Shown here: in pieces, positions 28,031 to 38,278 of the stretch | Layout of the letters: each line of letters opens with the position of its first letter | Numbering within the stretch: the stretch's first letter is position 1 | NCBI GenBank assembly: GCA_039105265.1 | Contig: JAPFFF010000014.1 | Span: 3,410,001-3,474,000 of the forward strand | Length of the DNA: 64,000 nt | Direction of reading: 5' to 3' | From: Tritrichomonas musculus | Taxonomy: Eukaryota > Parabasalia > Tritrichomonadida > Tritrichomonadidae | Translations under genes and position numbers: made by a program | Notes under the pieces: model-generated | What the model was told of the DNA's origin: nothing | Databases searched by the model: none | Seen by the model: only the letters and a program-made list of their open reading frames with translations

Positions 28031-29404
28031 ATGCAAAAAGATGATGACATGATGTCTAATAATCTTTTTGAAATATTATTAAATGATGATAATGAGTCTC
28101 TAGATAATTTTTTGCAAAATTATACCGATGAGAGTTTGGATGGAGTGGTAAATTTTTTATTTAATTCAAAGAAAATACCTACAAATGTAAAAAAATTTGA
28201 TCAAAGAACAAAAATAAAAATGATTTCTTCAGAATCTTTCTATTCATATGGTGATAAAATTCCAATTTTGTCTCTTTCTGCTCTCTTTTCGTCAATTAAA
28301 TGCTTTAATTTACTCTTAATGTGCGATGCTGATATTGATTTACCAGATTCAAATCATAGACTGCCTGTTCATTTTGCTTGCGCAGGAGGTTGTATTGAAA
28401 TTTGCGATATGCTTGATAGCGCTGGCGCAGATTTTACACAGGTTGATAAATTCAATAGGACTTGCCTTCATTTTGCTTGTATATCTGGTAATATAAATCT
28501 TGTTGAGAGATTTTGGGCGAGAAATTTTGATCTTGAAGCCGAAGATTCAAATTTAATGAAACCAATTCATTTTGCATCTCTTTGTAATAATTATTTAAAT
28601 GGAGATGATTCAATGATTTTAAACGATGGCGGAAGCGAAGTTTTAGAATTTTTAATTGATAAAGGCTGTGATATCGGTTCTGTCACAAATGATGGTGAAA
28701 CTCCTTTTACAATTGCTTTGAGAAATTCCCCAAGCGTACTTAATTATCTCATTGAAAACTGTAATGTTAATGATTACGTTATCCAACGAAAAAAAACAAA
28801 GAAAAAAGATGAAACAAGCAATAACAACAATATGACGGGTTTTGTTTATAATCGTAGTGCTTTTGATGATATGCTTAATACAATTAGTAATTTCAAAAAT
28901 CCAACTCATGACATCAAACCAAAGAAAGAAGAGAATGTAAAAAAGGAAAAAATTGATTTCATTGATTTAAATAATTTTTATATTACAGATGAAGATGAGG
29001 AGGATCAAGTTTTGCCAATCATTGATGCATGCCGAGGAAGAAGATTTGGAATTGCTTTTGCACTTCTCAAAAGAAATAAAGATTTTACTTTTTTTGATGT
29101 TGATAAGGGTACTAAAGAGATTTTAAAAATCAACACTATTGAAGAAGCATCCAATTGTGAAGAAAAAAGCATAATTTCAATTCCTTGTATTGATATTGAA
29201 AAAAAAGACATATTTGGCTGGACTCCACTTTTATATGCAACAGAGCGTGGGTGCTTGAATATTGTTAAGCTACTCGTTAAGAAAGGAGCAAATGTAAATA
29301 CGACAAGTAATTATGGCTTTTCACCACTTTTAGCAGCGAAAAATCGAAACTATCCTGACATTGCAATTTTTCTTGAGGCTAATGGAGCAATATTACATCC
29401 ATGA
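28031..29404 (+). CDS. Ankyrin-repeat protein
   Basis: 457 residues. At least five ankyrin repeats are visible: NHRLPVHFACAGGCIEICDML, NRTCLHFACISGNINLVERF, LMKPIHFASL...VLEFLIDKGCD, DGETPFTIALRNSPSVLNYLI, and near the C-terminus FGWTPLLYATERGCLNIVKLL followed by YGFSPLLAAKNRNYPDIAIFL. A Lys/Glu/Asn-rich linker of about 60 residues (about 255-315) separates the two groups. Ankyrin proteins are among the most numerous in trichomonads and act as interaction scaffolds. No enzyme domain, signal peptide or membrane segment is seen. The gene converges on the IST1-like gene. Confidence 0.85.
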   Translation: MQKDDDMMSNNLFEILLNDDNESLDNFLQNYTDESLDGVVNFLFNSKKIPTNVKKFDQRTKIKMISSESFYSYGDKIPILSLSALFSSIKCFNLLLMCDADIDLPDSNHRLPVHFACAGGCIEICDMLDSAGADFTQVDKFNRTCLHFACISGNINLVERFWARNFDLEAEDSNLMKPIHFASLCNNYLNGDDSMILNDGGSEVLEFLIDKGCDIGSVTNDGETPFTIALRNSPSVLNYLIENCNVNDYVIQRKKTKKKDETSNNNNMTGFVYNRSAFDDMLNTISNFKNPTHDIKPKKEENVKKEKIDFIDLNNFYITDEDEEDQVLPIIDACRGRRFGIAFALLKRNKDFTFFDVDKGTKEILKINTIEEASNCEEKSIISIPCIDIEKKDIFGWTPLLYATERGCLNIVKLLVKKGANVNTTSNYGFSPLLAAKNRNYPDIAIFLEANGAILHP

Positions 29405-29553
29405 TCAAATTTTTATCATGTAATTCTATAAAATTGATAATATATTTTTTTTTTTTTTTAATAATTTTTTTATATATTTGTTGAATTCATACATTATGAT
29501 GAAATTACATATTAAATATATACATGCTTTGCAAACAAAAACTAAAAAAAAAA

Positions 29554-30291
29554 TTAATAATAGGATGGTCCTGTAGGTGGAATTGGAGGTTGGAATGGAG
29601 GATTTGAAGGTTGATATTGATTATTTGTATAATATTGAGGTAAAGAATATGTTCTTGCACCTAAAGAAGGAGTATTAGGTGCAGGCGGTAATATAACTTG
29701 ACACGATGCATTTGATGGCAAATTTTGGTATGGATTTGGTATATTGAGAAATTGTGATTGAATTTGATGGGGCTGATTAATTTGTGTACCATAATCATTG
29801 AATTTTGAATTGGCTTGGACAGCTTTAACGAAGAAATCATCAGTTAAATGACAAACTTCTTTGATTTTTGATGCATGCTTTTGTATGTCTTCCATATTAA
29901 TTTCCCCTGAACCAAAAAGAACTTTTATTGAATGTGGAACTTCTCCGTTTTCCTTTTTTGGAAATTTAAAAGATTTTAAATTCTTTTTAATGGTTTTTGA
30001 ACGGTCATATTCAGAAATCCCATTCAGAATAATGAGAGATTTTTTAGATCTGTCATTATTTTCTTTTACATCATTAATAAGAGATAGCATTGCTTCATAG
30101 CCATCCTTTTTTGTATCAATAAGCACAATCCTTTCAATATCCTTGGAAGCTCCTTCATAATCAGAGTTAACAAATTTTGTTGAAAGAAGATGTAAGAGCT
30201 TATTACGAGTATCTTCTATAATAAGACTATTGTATCGACCACCAGCAACTGCTGAAATTTGTGCGAGTGAGTTTAATTTTGATTTGTTCAT
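29554..30291 (-). CDS. Possible IST1-like ESCRT-III regulator, Pro-rich tail
   Basis: 245 residues from the ATG at 30291 (MNKSKLNSLAQ); the frame extends upstream only from a TTG. The N-terminal half is helical with KLLHLLSTKFVNSDYEGASKDIERIVLIDTKKDGYEAML. That resembles the IST1 helix run in which small basic helices are followed by an xRVEHIIRED-type segment and a LEILELY-like helix. The C-terminus (about 180-245) is rich in Pro, Tyr, Asn and Gln and could hold short motifs binding ESCRT or Vps4 proteins. IST1 controls Vps4 during membrane scission. The match is weak and the family remains open. Confidence 0.4.
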   Translation of the reverse strand: MNKSKLNSLAQISAVAGGRYNSLIIEDTRNKLLHLLSTKFVNSDYEGASKDIERIVLIDTKKDGYEAMLSLINDVKENNDRSKKSLIILNGISEYDRSKTIKKNLKSFKFPKKENGEVPHSIKVLFGSGEINMEDIQKHASKIKEVCHLTDDFFVKAVQANSKFNDYGTQINQPHQIQSQFLNIPNPYQNLPSNASCQVILPPAPNTPSLGARTYSLPQYYTNNQYQPSNPPFQPPIPPTGPSYY

Positions 30292-30966
30292 TACAAATTT
30301 GATTTTTAATTTTGGTGTATTTAATATAAAATTTCTTAACAAAACTTAATTGAATTTTTAAATGCTCTTTTCAAATCAGATATCCGATTTCTATAGTTTA
30401 TTTTATGTATATAATTTTTTCAATAGTTTATTTATTTTCAAGTAAAAAAAATTTCAACAAGATTTCAATTCATTTTAATTTTAATGAAATAGTTATTCCT
30501 TCCACCAACATACGTATGATTTCATTTAATTTCTTGCATTGCAATTTAAATTTCAATATAAATACAAATTATAATAAAATTGAAATATTTATTTTACGAA
30601 TTATCATGAATTCTTTGAATTTAAATAATAAATATTTGTTTTTTAATAAATTTTGGGTACAATGAATTAACAAATTCAAACTTGATTGAATAATAATATT
30701 ATTTGATCGACATTTGTCTGTTGAAAATGTCATATTATTTCAAAAAAAATTATGGTTTATTTTTAGTAAATCGAAATGTAATCAAAAAAAACTTCTAAAA
30801 ATCGACAAAAAAGAGAAAAAAACTCTTTTATAATTGAATACTTTATTTAAATCAATTGAAAAAGTTGAAAATTTCAGAACAATTGTTACACAAAAAGTGG
30901 ATAGATGTTATTTTTGTTAAGAGCAGCAACAATAGAACGGTTTTGACGTCAAGATTCAATAAACTA
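30292..30966. other. Divergent AT-rich spacer with open frame before the next gene
   Basis: From 30838 to 30966 the frame of the next gene is open but has no ATG, which could mean a hidden first exon. A short plus-strand ATG frame at 30405-30665 is of intergenic composition and is not called. Confidence 0.4.
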
Positions 30967-31536
30967 ATGTCATCACCACTTGAAAATCTAGACGAAGGAG
31001 AAATCAAGAAAATTTTGCTTCAGACACTCGCATGGCGTATTGGAGATATGCCATCTCTTGTATCAGAACTCACAGAAAAATTTTCAATATCTCAATTTGA
31101 ATCAATTAAATTATTAGAATCAATATCGCCAGTACTCGATTATACCATTAACAATAGTCCAAAATCAGCAGAAGAAATTATTCGAAATGTCACCATTGAT
31201 GCACCTGATGAAGTTTTGCATCATCTTGCAGAAGGATCTTTTGCCTCTAAAGATAAATGCATCAATTTTTGCCTCCAGCATCCACCTTCACTCTCTCGCG
31301 TCCTTTATCATGACTATTCATTAGAAACACAAATAGCAACAGAAACACTTGCCAGAATCGCGCGACCTATCGCTACAATAACGCTAAGAATTCAACCATC
31401 AGCAAGAGGGAAAATGCTGCTTCCTCCTTTAGAGAGCGTTTCGATGGAACTTGCCAAAGATGTTATAGATGCGTTAAATTCTGGATTTGATCGTCTCCAG
31501 AACCAATTAAATAAAATTGTGGCAGCTTCATCATAA
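30967..31536 (+). CDS. Possible COMM-domain (COMMD-like) protein
   Basis: 189 residues from the ATG at 30967. The N-terminal part is helical (EIKKILLQTLAWRIGDMPSL...). The C-terminal part follows the COMM pattern: a Leu-Glu-Thr-Gln strand, then ARPIATITLRIQ, a Leu-Pro-Pro turn, and a last helix SVSMELAKDVIDALNSGFDRLQNQL. COMMD proteins act in the Commander complex that recycles endosomal cargo. The match is weak, and the key COMM tryptophan is not clear. The frame stays open for 43 codons upstream without an ATG and reads plausibly as protein (SEQLLHKKWIDVIFVK), so the true N-terminus may come from an unseen exon or a non-ATG start. Confidence 0.4.
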   Translation: MSSPLENLDEGEIKKILLQTLAWRIGDMPSLVSELTEKFSISQFESIKLLESISPVLDYTINNSPKSAEEIIRNVTIDAPDEVLHHLAEGSFASKDKCINFCLQHPPSLSRVLYHDYSLETQIATETLARIARPIATITLRIQPSARGKMLLPPLESVSMELAKDVIDALNSGFDRLQNQLNKIVAASS

Positions 31537-32754
31537 GTCAGAATGATGTCCTTATTAAAATAAAATCCTACATTAATAACTTTATTAATAAAAATAACAT
31601 TTATAAATATTTTAATATCTACATCAATTTCTTTTTATTCATTTACCTTATTTTAAATAATTTTTCATTCATTTTGTTAACTCACTCCATCAATGATTTT
31701 TACCATAACATCATTTGGCACACATTATACTCAAAATCTTAAATTATTTAATAATAAAATTTCAATTAACTTTTTTTTTTTTTAATCAGCTTCCCAGATA
31801 TTATTATATATTACCCGTAAATTTCTCCGCTTTTTCAGATTAGCCCAAAAAGTGACAACAAAAAATAAAAAATAATTTATCAAATTTTCAGAGAAAAAAT
31901 AATCAATTGAAAAACATGAAAAACATTTGCCGCAATGATTTTTGGAATTTGTTATTATTTTATAGCTAATATATAAAAGTAGTAGTTTCCTTAATTAATG
32001 AGAAAAATATAAGAAGCAACTAAAACCAAAATGATGTAATAATTATTTGCTTTTGGTTAGACTTGTTATTCTCCGATTCTCGAGATCGATAATTGATTGA
32101 CTTTTGGATATCGATACATAAATATACACAGATTCTCGAGATCGATTTCAGAGATCGATTTCAGAGATCGATGATTTTTTTTCTAAGCTTTTGATATCAG
32201 AATTTTCAATTAAACTTTTTGATAAAAATATGATCGTATTTTAATCTCAAATATTTCATAAAAAAAGAATGTATTTTTTGATTTTAATCTTAAAATAAAC
32301 ATCAATACATTATATTATATATTTTTAAATATTATAAAATCACATATACCAATTATAAAAAAAGATAAATCAGTTTGAGATCTCGAGATCTCGGTAATTG
32401 AAATCAAGTTTACAATTATTTTTATATCACATTTCATATCTGATATCTTGATAATCGATAATCTCGATATCAGATTTTTAAACTGATAATCGAGTATTAG
32501 ATGCAAAAAAGTGACGTTTTTGATATCGATTCTCAAAATAACAAGTCTATTTTTGGACACAAATAAAATGAAAAAGCTATAAAAATTTAAAGTATGTGTA
32601 TATTCTTTTTGTAAAATAAATCCAGCCAAAATGTATGTTTATTTAGTGCGTTTTTCCTTTTTTTACTTCCTGTGATAATTATAAATGGAGTCAAGATGAA
32701 GAAAATTTTTTAATTTTCGTCTCAAATGCTTTTACCGAAACATTTGATTTCTCC
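31537..32754. other. AT-rich spacer with a GATATCGAT-rich element
   Basis: No gene is seen from 31537 to 32057. From 32058 to 32549 lies the inverted-repeat element described next. The remaining 200 bp lead into the transposase relic. Confidence 0.5.
32058..32549. mobile_element. MITE-like element rich in self-complementary words
   Basis: A perfect 13-bp inverted repeat, TAGACTTGTTATT (32058-32070) and its complement (32537-32549), bounds 492 bp. Inside, GATATC, ATCGAT and CTCGAG words recur. GATTCTCGAGATCGAT occurs at 32075 and 32131, and TTCAGAGATCGAT is repeated in tandem. The flanking 8-mers CTTTTGGT and TTTTTGGA agree at 6 of 8 positions, which could be a worn hAT duplication. Confidence 0.5.
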
Positions 32755-34138
32755 ATGCTGGCACTCTGTCTTCCTGGTGATACTGGAAGTCAAATAGCAA
32801 CACATTATAAAGAACTTGTTTTACAAGGAAAGATTGCCCAAAAAGAAGACATAACCAGAAAACCTTTGTCATTTGAATATCATAAATATTTTTTGTCAAA
32901 TGTTGAAATGCATCTCGCTCAACAGATATTGAATCTTTTCAAGAAAGGAACGCAAATCACAAAATCACTTTTTAGAGAAATGGCCCGAAAGATATATTTC
33001 TGTCCGAGAATTCTTGCCGAGCGTGAGGTTTAACATAAATTTTTTTCAAACAATTTGGAGATTTATGAAGATATTCAAAATGAAACATATTCGAAAAGCT
33101 TCTTGGAACAAGTACAAATTCTTCAAAATGAAATTGAAGAATATGATCAAAATATAGGAAATGAATTTTCCAAGGAGATAATCAGAATATATAATTTGCC
33201 AGAACCAATATTTGGAGATGTTTGGATAAGAAATTTTTTAATAAGAAACCATTTATCATGACGAAGTGCCCATTTTGCAAGGAGGGGAAGAGTAGATTTA
33301 ACATACGCTTCAATGTACATAAAATAGCGCATGTTGTAAACAAATATGGATGGCCGTACGTGTTTGATATGTATGAGACGGCCATCCATATTCAAAATAG
33401 CTCCAAAAAAATAAGAGCACCAAAAGGATCAGAAGAAGTAATCGTCGATTGTCAACGAAATGATAAAGAATGCTTCAAAGTGTTAGGGACCATTACAAAA
33501 GATAGAACACTTCCTTTGATTTTTTTATCCAAAGGAAGTGATGAAAAACGGGCCAGGGGAAAATATAATGTGGAAAAAAAAAAAAAAATGTTGAAGTGTG
33601 GTGTACTAACACAGACAATTGATGGAGTAATGAAGAGATCATGATTCGATATCTTAAGCATGTTCATTCAAAGTTTGCCAAAAATAATCCTTGCGCTTTA
33701 ATATTAGATGTATATCCAAGCCATTGAACAAAAAATGTACTCCAACTTGCTGGAGATTTGAACATAGACTTAATATTTGTACTTGCTAATGGTACTGGAC
33801 AATTTCAGCCATTAGATCGTGTTATTTATGGAATAATTAAATCCAATTTGCGTCCTTTCGCAAACAAAGAACCAGTTGTTTCTGGGCTTGGTCCTTTATT
33901 TCAAAGTTGATGAAAAAAGCATGGTCTCAAATTGAGAATAAGCACTTAGAATCTGCGTGGGAAATAGATGACTTAGAAAAGAAAATATTATTAATAATAG
34001 CAAAAACACCTCCAGATAAATAAGGAGAAATAATGATTAATAATTATTCTGACGACTTTACTAAAGTGTCAACAGATGACGAAGAAATTGATGAATTTTT
34101 AGAGCAAGAAGATGGAAGTATTTATGAACTTGAAGAAT
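32755..34138 (+). pseudogene. Decayed pogo-type (Tc1/mariner superfamily, DDE_1) transposase
   Basis: Several plus-strand frames in order match a CENP-B/pogo-like transposase. A helical N-terminal part reads EMHLAQQILNLF...FREMARKIYF. The catalytic part reads YETAIHIQ...APKGSEEVIVD, FKVLGTITKDRTLPLIFLSKG, ALILDVYPSH and FQPLDRVIYGIIKSNLR, then KKAWSQIENKHLESAW and an acidic tail. The second and third catalytic Asp positions (LDVYPSH, QPLD) survive, but the first is Tyr (YETAI for DETAI). At least two internal stops and three frame changes interrupt it, for example stops after 33033 and 33261 and near 33727. It is an old DNA transposon copy. The element's terminal repeats were not found. Confidence 0.8.
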
Positions 34139-34951
34139 GATCTCAAGGTATTAAAATCAGAGAAAGAATTTAAAGCACAACCTATTGCATTAGAAGCTTA
34201 GATAGCAACATTAGTAACAGAAGAATTGATAACATCTTCAATAACAGAGGATTCGATAACAATATTAGAAGCAGGAAATTCGATAGCAGAAAATAGATAA
34301 GATATTAATTAATCCTTATAAAAATAATGATTGTATACCAATTTTGGTGAGAATCTATTTCACTTCACCGTGTCCGCACCTCTTTTAATATTAAGATTTG
34401 TTTATTTTATTTTATTTATTCACTTATATAAAAACTTTTTTACGCTTCAAATATATATAAATCACTGTTTAGCCTTAAGTAGGGGTTTTTCGAAAAAAAT
34501 ACTTTTTGCTTAAAAAATAAAGTTTTTCCGAAAAAAGTAGATTTTTCGGAAATCGTTTTGAATGATTTTTGATCGTACGGCCAAATAAATTCACAAAAAT
34601 GTTTCCAAAAAATTCACTTTTTTCAGAAAAATTGTATTTTTTTCGAAAAAACTTTTTTTTTCGAAAAACTCCTAGTAAAGCTTAGATTCTTTTTTTTTAT
34701 TTATATTATTTAGAAACATAAGTTTGCATCAAAATCTATGAGAAGGCTATGACAAATAAATTAATATTGGTAAGATACGTTTGGAAAATCTATTTGACTT
34801 ATTTCAAATAAGTTATTTGATTTATTATCTGAAAAAATTTAAATAATACTATCAACTTTTTTTAATACAAATTTTGGTTTTGAATATACCTTCTCAAAAA
34901 AATTGTGAAGATCTTATCAAATTAGTTCTAGAAAATTTATCGGAATCTTTT
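34139..34951. other. AT-rich spacer with small MITE before ABC gene
   Basis: It contains the element at 34470-34684 and, from 34847 on, an ATG-less extension of the ABC transporter frame. No other gene is seen. Confidence 0.45.
34470..34684. mobile_element. Small imperfect inverted-repeat element, TTTTTCGAAAAA-rich
   Basis: The ends TAGCCTTAAGTAGGGG and TAAGCTTTACTAGGAG (reverse complement of the right end), both followed by TTTTTCG, agree at 18 of 23 positions. TA lies at both borders, as in Tc1/mariner MITEs. Inside, TTTTTCGAAAAA-like palindromes recur. It is old and diverged. Confidence 0.45.
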
Positions 34952-37345
34952 ATGAGCAATGAAAGATTGTCTGCAACAAATATAGAACCACCAGGTGGGA
35001 AATGGTCATCTAGAAGGCCATCTACCAAAGTGATACTTGCTGCTCTTTTCAAAAAACAATTTTTAATAAAATTTAGAAAAGCATCTGACTTAATAGAGTT
35101 TACAGGTAGCTGCATTATATACTTACTCCTTGTACCATGCTACCTTTTCACACGTCTTGATCATCCAGCAGAGATCTATCCCCAGCTCAATTATACGAGT
35201 ATTATCCCAATGGATTTATTTATTTTTTTAGGAGCTACATCAAGGCCCACAATGGTATTTGCACCAGATTGTAATAGAACTAGAGTTTTATTTGGCACTT
35301 TGATAAACTTAACAAATTTATTTTTACCTTCAAACATTACAATTGTTGATACATATGTAGAAACTTCAGATGAAATAAGAGAAACCATCTACACTTCAGA
35401 AGGAAATGGATTAGGCATCAATTGGGTTAACGCTAGATATCCCAATGCCACTTATTCACCTGAAATTGAATTATATCGTCAATCAATATTCGGAGCTCCT
35501 GATAAGGATGTTTTTGAAATTATACGAAGGGCCATAGCAATTCAAAATGGTGATCTTGATATGTTTCTTTTTAATTTAAGCGACCAATCTTTTGCTTCAA
35601 CCAAACACGACGAATACTTTCCTATCGCTTTTCTTGTGGTTCTCTTCTCAGTTTTACCTGGAATTTTGGTATTAATGCCTGATTTCCAAACTGTATTAGA
35701 TGAAAAAGATACAAAAGTCGCATCTTTATCATTTTTAATGGGATGTCCAGAAGCAGCTTATTGGTTTGTTAGCTTTATTACTCCCACAATTCTTGGATTA
35801 ATCCCATACTTGCTAATGTCAATTTGCTATTCTTACTTTTTTATCATGGTAGGGACATCAGTGACATTAATTTGGTTTATTTCATTTGCTTTTGTCATAT
35901 CACATGTTTGGTTTCAACTATTCTTATCAACGTTTATGAAGAATGCATCACAAGGAAGATCAACAATTATTGTTTTTCTTGTCTTTGCAGTTTTTTTCTG
36001 TTATTTGCATTACTTTTATACTCTTGATCCAAAAAATCACAATCAATATGTCAAACATGCCTTTTCAATTCTTCCTTTATCAGCATACCAGCTCACATTG
36101 ATGGCAATGTACAATCAAACAAATTTTGGCTTTCCTGGCGAGCAATGGTCTGATATTACACTTGAAACGTCATATCCAATTTACTACGGTCTTTTTTGGC
36201 TATTTGGCGATGCATTAATATACTTTTTACTTTTTTTACTATTTAATCTCACTAACCCAAGAGAGTTTGGGATGCCACTTATTCGCTGGAGAGATATCTT
36301 CTCCCCATCAGCATGGAAACGTGTTTTCCAACGTACTCGCACAACTATCGATAATCTTGAACAACGTGATGAAGGCATTTTTCTAAGTGTTCGAGACTTA
36401 TCAAAGACATATAATGGATCACGCAAATTTCAAGCACTTTCTGATGTTAATTTTGACATTAAATGCGGGGAAGTTATAGTTATCATTGGACCAAACGGAG
36501 CCGGCAAGTCAACATTACTCAATTGCATTGCAGGTGCAATTGATCCAACAACAGGAACTCTTTCAATATATGAAGGGCAACAAATCAACCGATTTTCAGA
36601 GCTTCAAAAATATATGGGCGCCTGCTTCCAAGAAAACGTTTTAATTGGCCAATTAACAGTTAGAGAAAACTTTCACCTTTTTGGCAGTTTTCGTGGAATA
36701 AGTAAGCAACAAATTGAAGAATCAATATCTTTCTTCTCTGAGACTCTCCAACTTGATGAGATGCTCGATCAAAGGGCTGAAAATTTAAGCGGAGGACAAA
36801 AAAGAAAACTTTGTATTGCACTTTCTTTACTTGGAAATCCTCCTCTTGTAATCATGGATGAGCCAACAGCTGCTGTTGATGTTCAAGCCCGTCAGCTTAT
36901 TTGGAAAACTCTTTCTTCTCTCAGAGATACAACTTGCGTGATTACTAGTCATGCCCTTGAAGAAGCTGAAGCTTGCTCTTCAAGATTGTTCATAATGTCA
37001 TACGGCCATCTAAAGTTTACGGGATCATCAACTGAATTAAGAAATCAGTTCAAATGCGGATATTTATTACGTGTTGATACGGGCAATAATGAAAATTATG
37101 ATATTCATCAGATTCTTGAATTGGCTCAATCGTTCGTTCCTGAAACAAAAATAAGCGATGAAAGATCTGATACAATATGCATGCCAGTTGACGATATTAT
37201 TCCTGAGTTTCTCGAAGAAATGGAAAAAAGAAAAAAAGATCTTGGAATTTCTTCTTACTCTTTTTCTGTTGAGCAAATTGAGGATGTTATTCTAAAACTG
37301 ATTATTGAGGAAGAAGCTGCTCAACAAGGAAATAATATTCATTAA
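34952..37345 (+). CDS. ABCA-like half ABC transporter
   Basis: 797 residues from the ATG at 34952. A first membrane segment at about 50 (CIIYLLLVPCYLF) is followed by a large, probably extracytoplasmic region (about 65-215). About six more membrane segments lie between about 220 and 440. The nucleotide-binding domain starts near 473: Walker A GPNGAGKST (513-521), signature LSGGQKRK (612-619), Walker B VIMDEPT (Asp636, Glu637) and switch His in TSHALEEAE. All ATPase residues are present. The TMD-NBD order and the LSGGQKRKL signature fit subfamily A, whose members move lipids. As a half transporter it must dimerise. The open frame extends 26 or more codons upstream without an ATG. Confidence 0.85.
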   Translation: MSNERLSATNIEPPGGKWSSRRPSTKVILAALFKKQFLIKFRKASDLIEFTGSCIIYLLLVPCYLFTRLDHPAEIYPQLNYTSIIPMDLFIFLGATSRPTMVFAPDCNRTRVLFGTLINLTNLFLPSNITIVDTYVETSDEIRETIYTSEGNGLGINWVNARYPNATYSPEIELYRQSIFGAPDKDVFEIIRRAIAIQNGDLDMFLFNLSDQSFASTKHDEYFPIAFLVVLFSVLPGILVLMPDFQTVLDEKDTKVASLSFLMGCPEAAYWFVSFITPTILGLIPYLLMSICYSYFFIMVGTSVTLIWFISFAFVISHVWFQLFLSTFMKNASQGRSTIIVFLVFAVFFCYLHYFYTLDPKNHNQYVKHAFSILPLSAYQLTLMAMYNQTNFGFPGEQWSDITLETSYPIYYGLFWLFGDALIYFLLFLLFNLTNPREFGMPLIRWRDIFSPSAWKRVFQRTRTTIDNLEQRDEGIFLSVRDLSKTYNGSRKFQALSDVNFDIKCGEVIVIIGPNGAGKSTLLNCIAGAIDPTTGTLSIYEGQQINRFSELQKYMGACFQENVLIGQLTVRENFHLFGSFRGISKQQIEESISFFSETLQLDEMLDQRAENLSGGQKRKLCIALSLLGNPPLVIMDEPTAAVDVQARQLIWKTLSSLRDTTCVITSHALEEAEACSSRLFIMSYGHLKFTGSSTELRNQFKCGYLLRVDTGNNENYDIHQILELAQSFVPETKISDERSDTICMPVDDIIPEFLEEMEKRKKDLGISSYSFSVEQIEDVILKLIIEEEAAQQGNNIH

Positions 37346-38278
37346 TATCTTAGAATTTATAAAATATTATTACTATCAAATCATGAATTTTTTTTTTTAT
37401 TTGATATTATCTGAAATATACTTGGTATAGTTTATTATGCAAAGAAAAAACAAACAGTTGGAGTTCAATTCTTGAGAGTAATTGATAAGAGATATAGTTA
37501 TTATTTTAATGAAAAAAGCAAGGTTTCTCAACTTCTATAGAGAAATTCACCATCTTAGATCGATTATCAGAAAACAGAAACATAAAATTGATTTCCTCTC
37601 TATGTTTAATAACCGAAAGCAACTTTTGATTCAAAATTATGCAAATCAAAATAAACAAATTCATGAATTCGATATATAATTATATATATAATTATATATA
37701 TTCAAAAACCAGTATCGCAAGCAGAATTTAAGTTCGAAAAGAACTCATCTACAATAGGCAGCTTGAATCATATGAAGAATTCATTATAGATCAGCATATT
37801 TATAAAGGCTATTCAGCTGAATGGCTTTATTAAAAAATATCAATTATAATAAAATTAATATTTTTTTTAATAATAAAATAATTAATTATTTAACTTTAAC
37901 AATACTATTTTAATATTTATAATATTTTTTTAATTCTTATAATATTTTTATTAATGTATATGTATTTATAATAATTTTATTTTTCAAAGGATTTGAACAA
38001 ATATACTTTCAAAAAATATGAGATTAAAAAAATAAATATTTTGTAAAATTTTACCTGTATTTTTAGATAATATTTTGGAATATTATTATATTTATTACAA
38101 ATATTATTATTACTTGCCATTCACTCATAATTTTCAATTTTGTAGGTTGGGGTACTTATGTTTTAAATATTTTTATAAAATTGTATATTGAATATATAAC
38201 GTTTTAATTGAAAATTCTATTGAAATACAAAATTTTCATTTTTTTCATTGAAATAAAACAGAATCATTTTTGCACCTA
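37346..38278. other. AT-rich spacer with a possible gene relic
   Basis: Around 37482-37679 a 65-codon frame reads like protein (FYREIHHLRSIIRKQKHKID). A later piece near 37735-37832 reads RKELIYNRQLESYEEFIIDQ. They could be parts of one decayed coiled-coil gene, but I recognise no family. Confidence 0.3.
38264..38268 (+). promoter_or_regulatory. Initiator (Inr) TCATT of the adenylyl cyclase gene
   Basis: TCATT puts the expected +1 A 13 bases before the ATG at 38279 and so supports that start over the TTG at 38270. Confidence 0.45.

Noticed and set aside
30405-30665. 86-residue plus-strand frame between the divergent IST1-like and COMM-like genes
   Set aside because: Phe/Asn/Ile-rich composition of spacer DNA, no domain, no repeats.
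33603-33616. ACTAACACAG, close to the trichomonad 3' splice and branch motif
   Set aside because: It lies inside the transposase relic where the frame codes CGVLTQTIDG on both sides; no 5' splice site is needed or seen.
32755-34138. Reading the transposase relic as several small host genes
   Set aside because: The pieces are colinear with one pogo-type transposase and carry its conserved blocks, so they are fragments of one dead copy.
34331-34513. 60-residue Phe/Leu-rich frame
   Set aside because: It spans the border of a small repeat element, has no start context and only reflects AT-rich composition.
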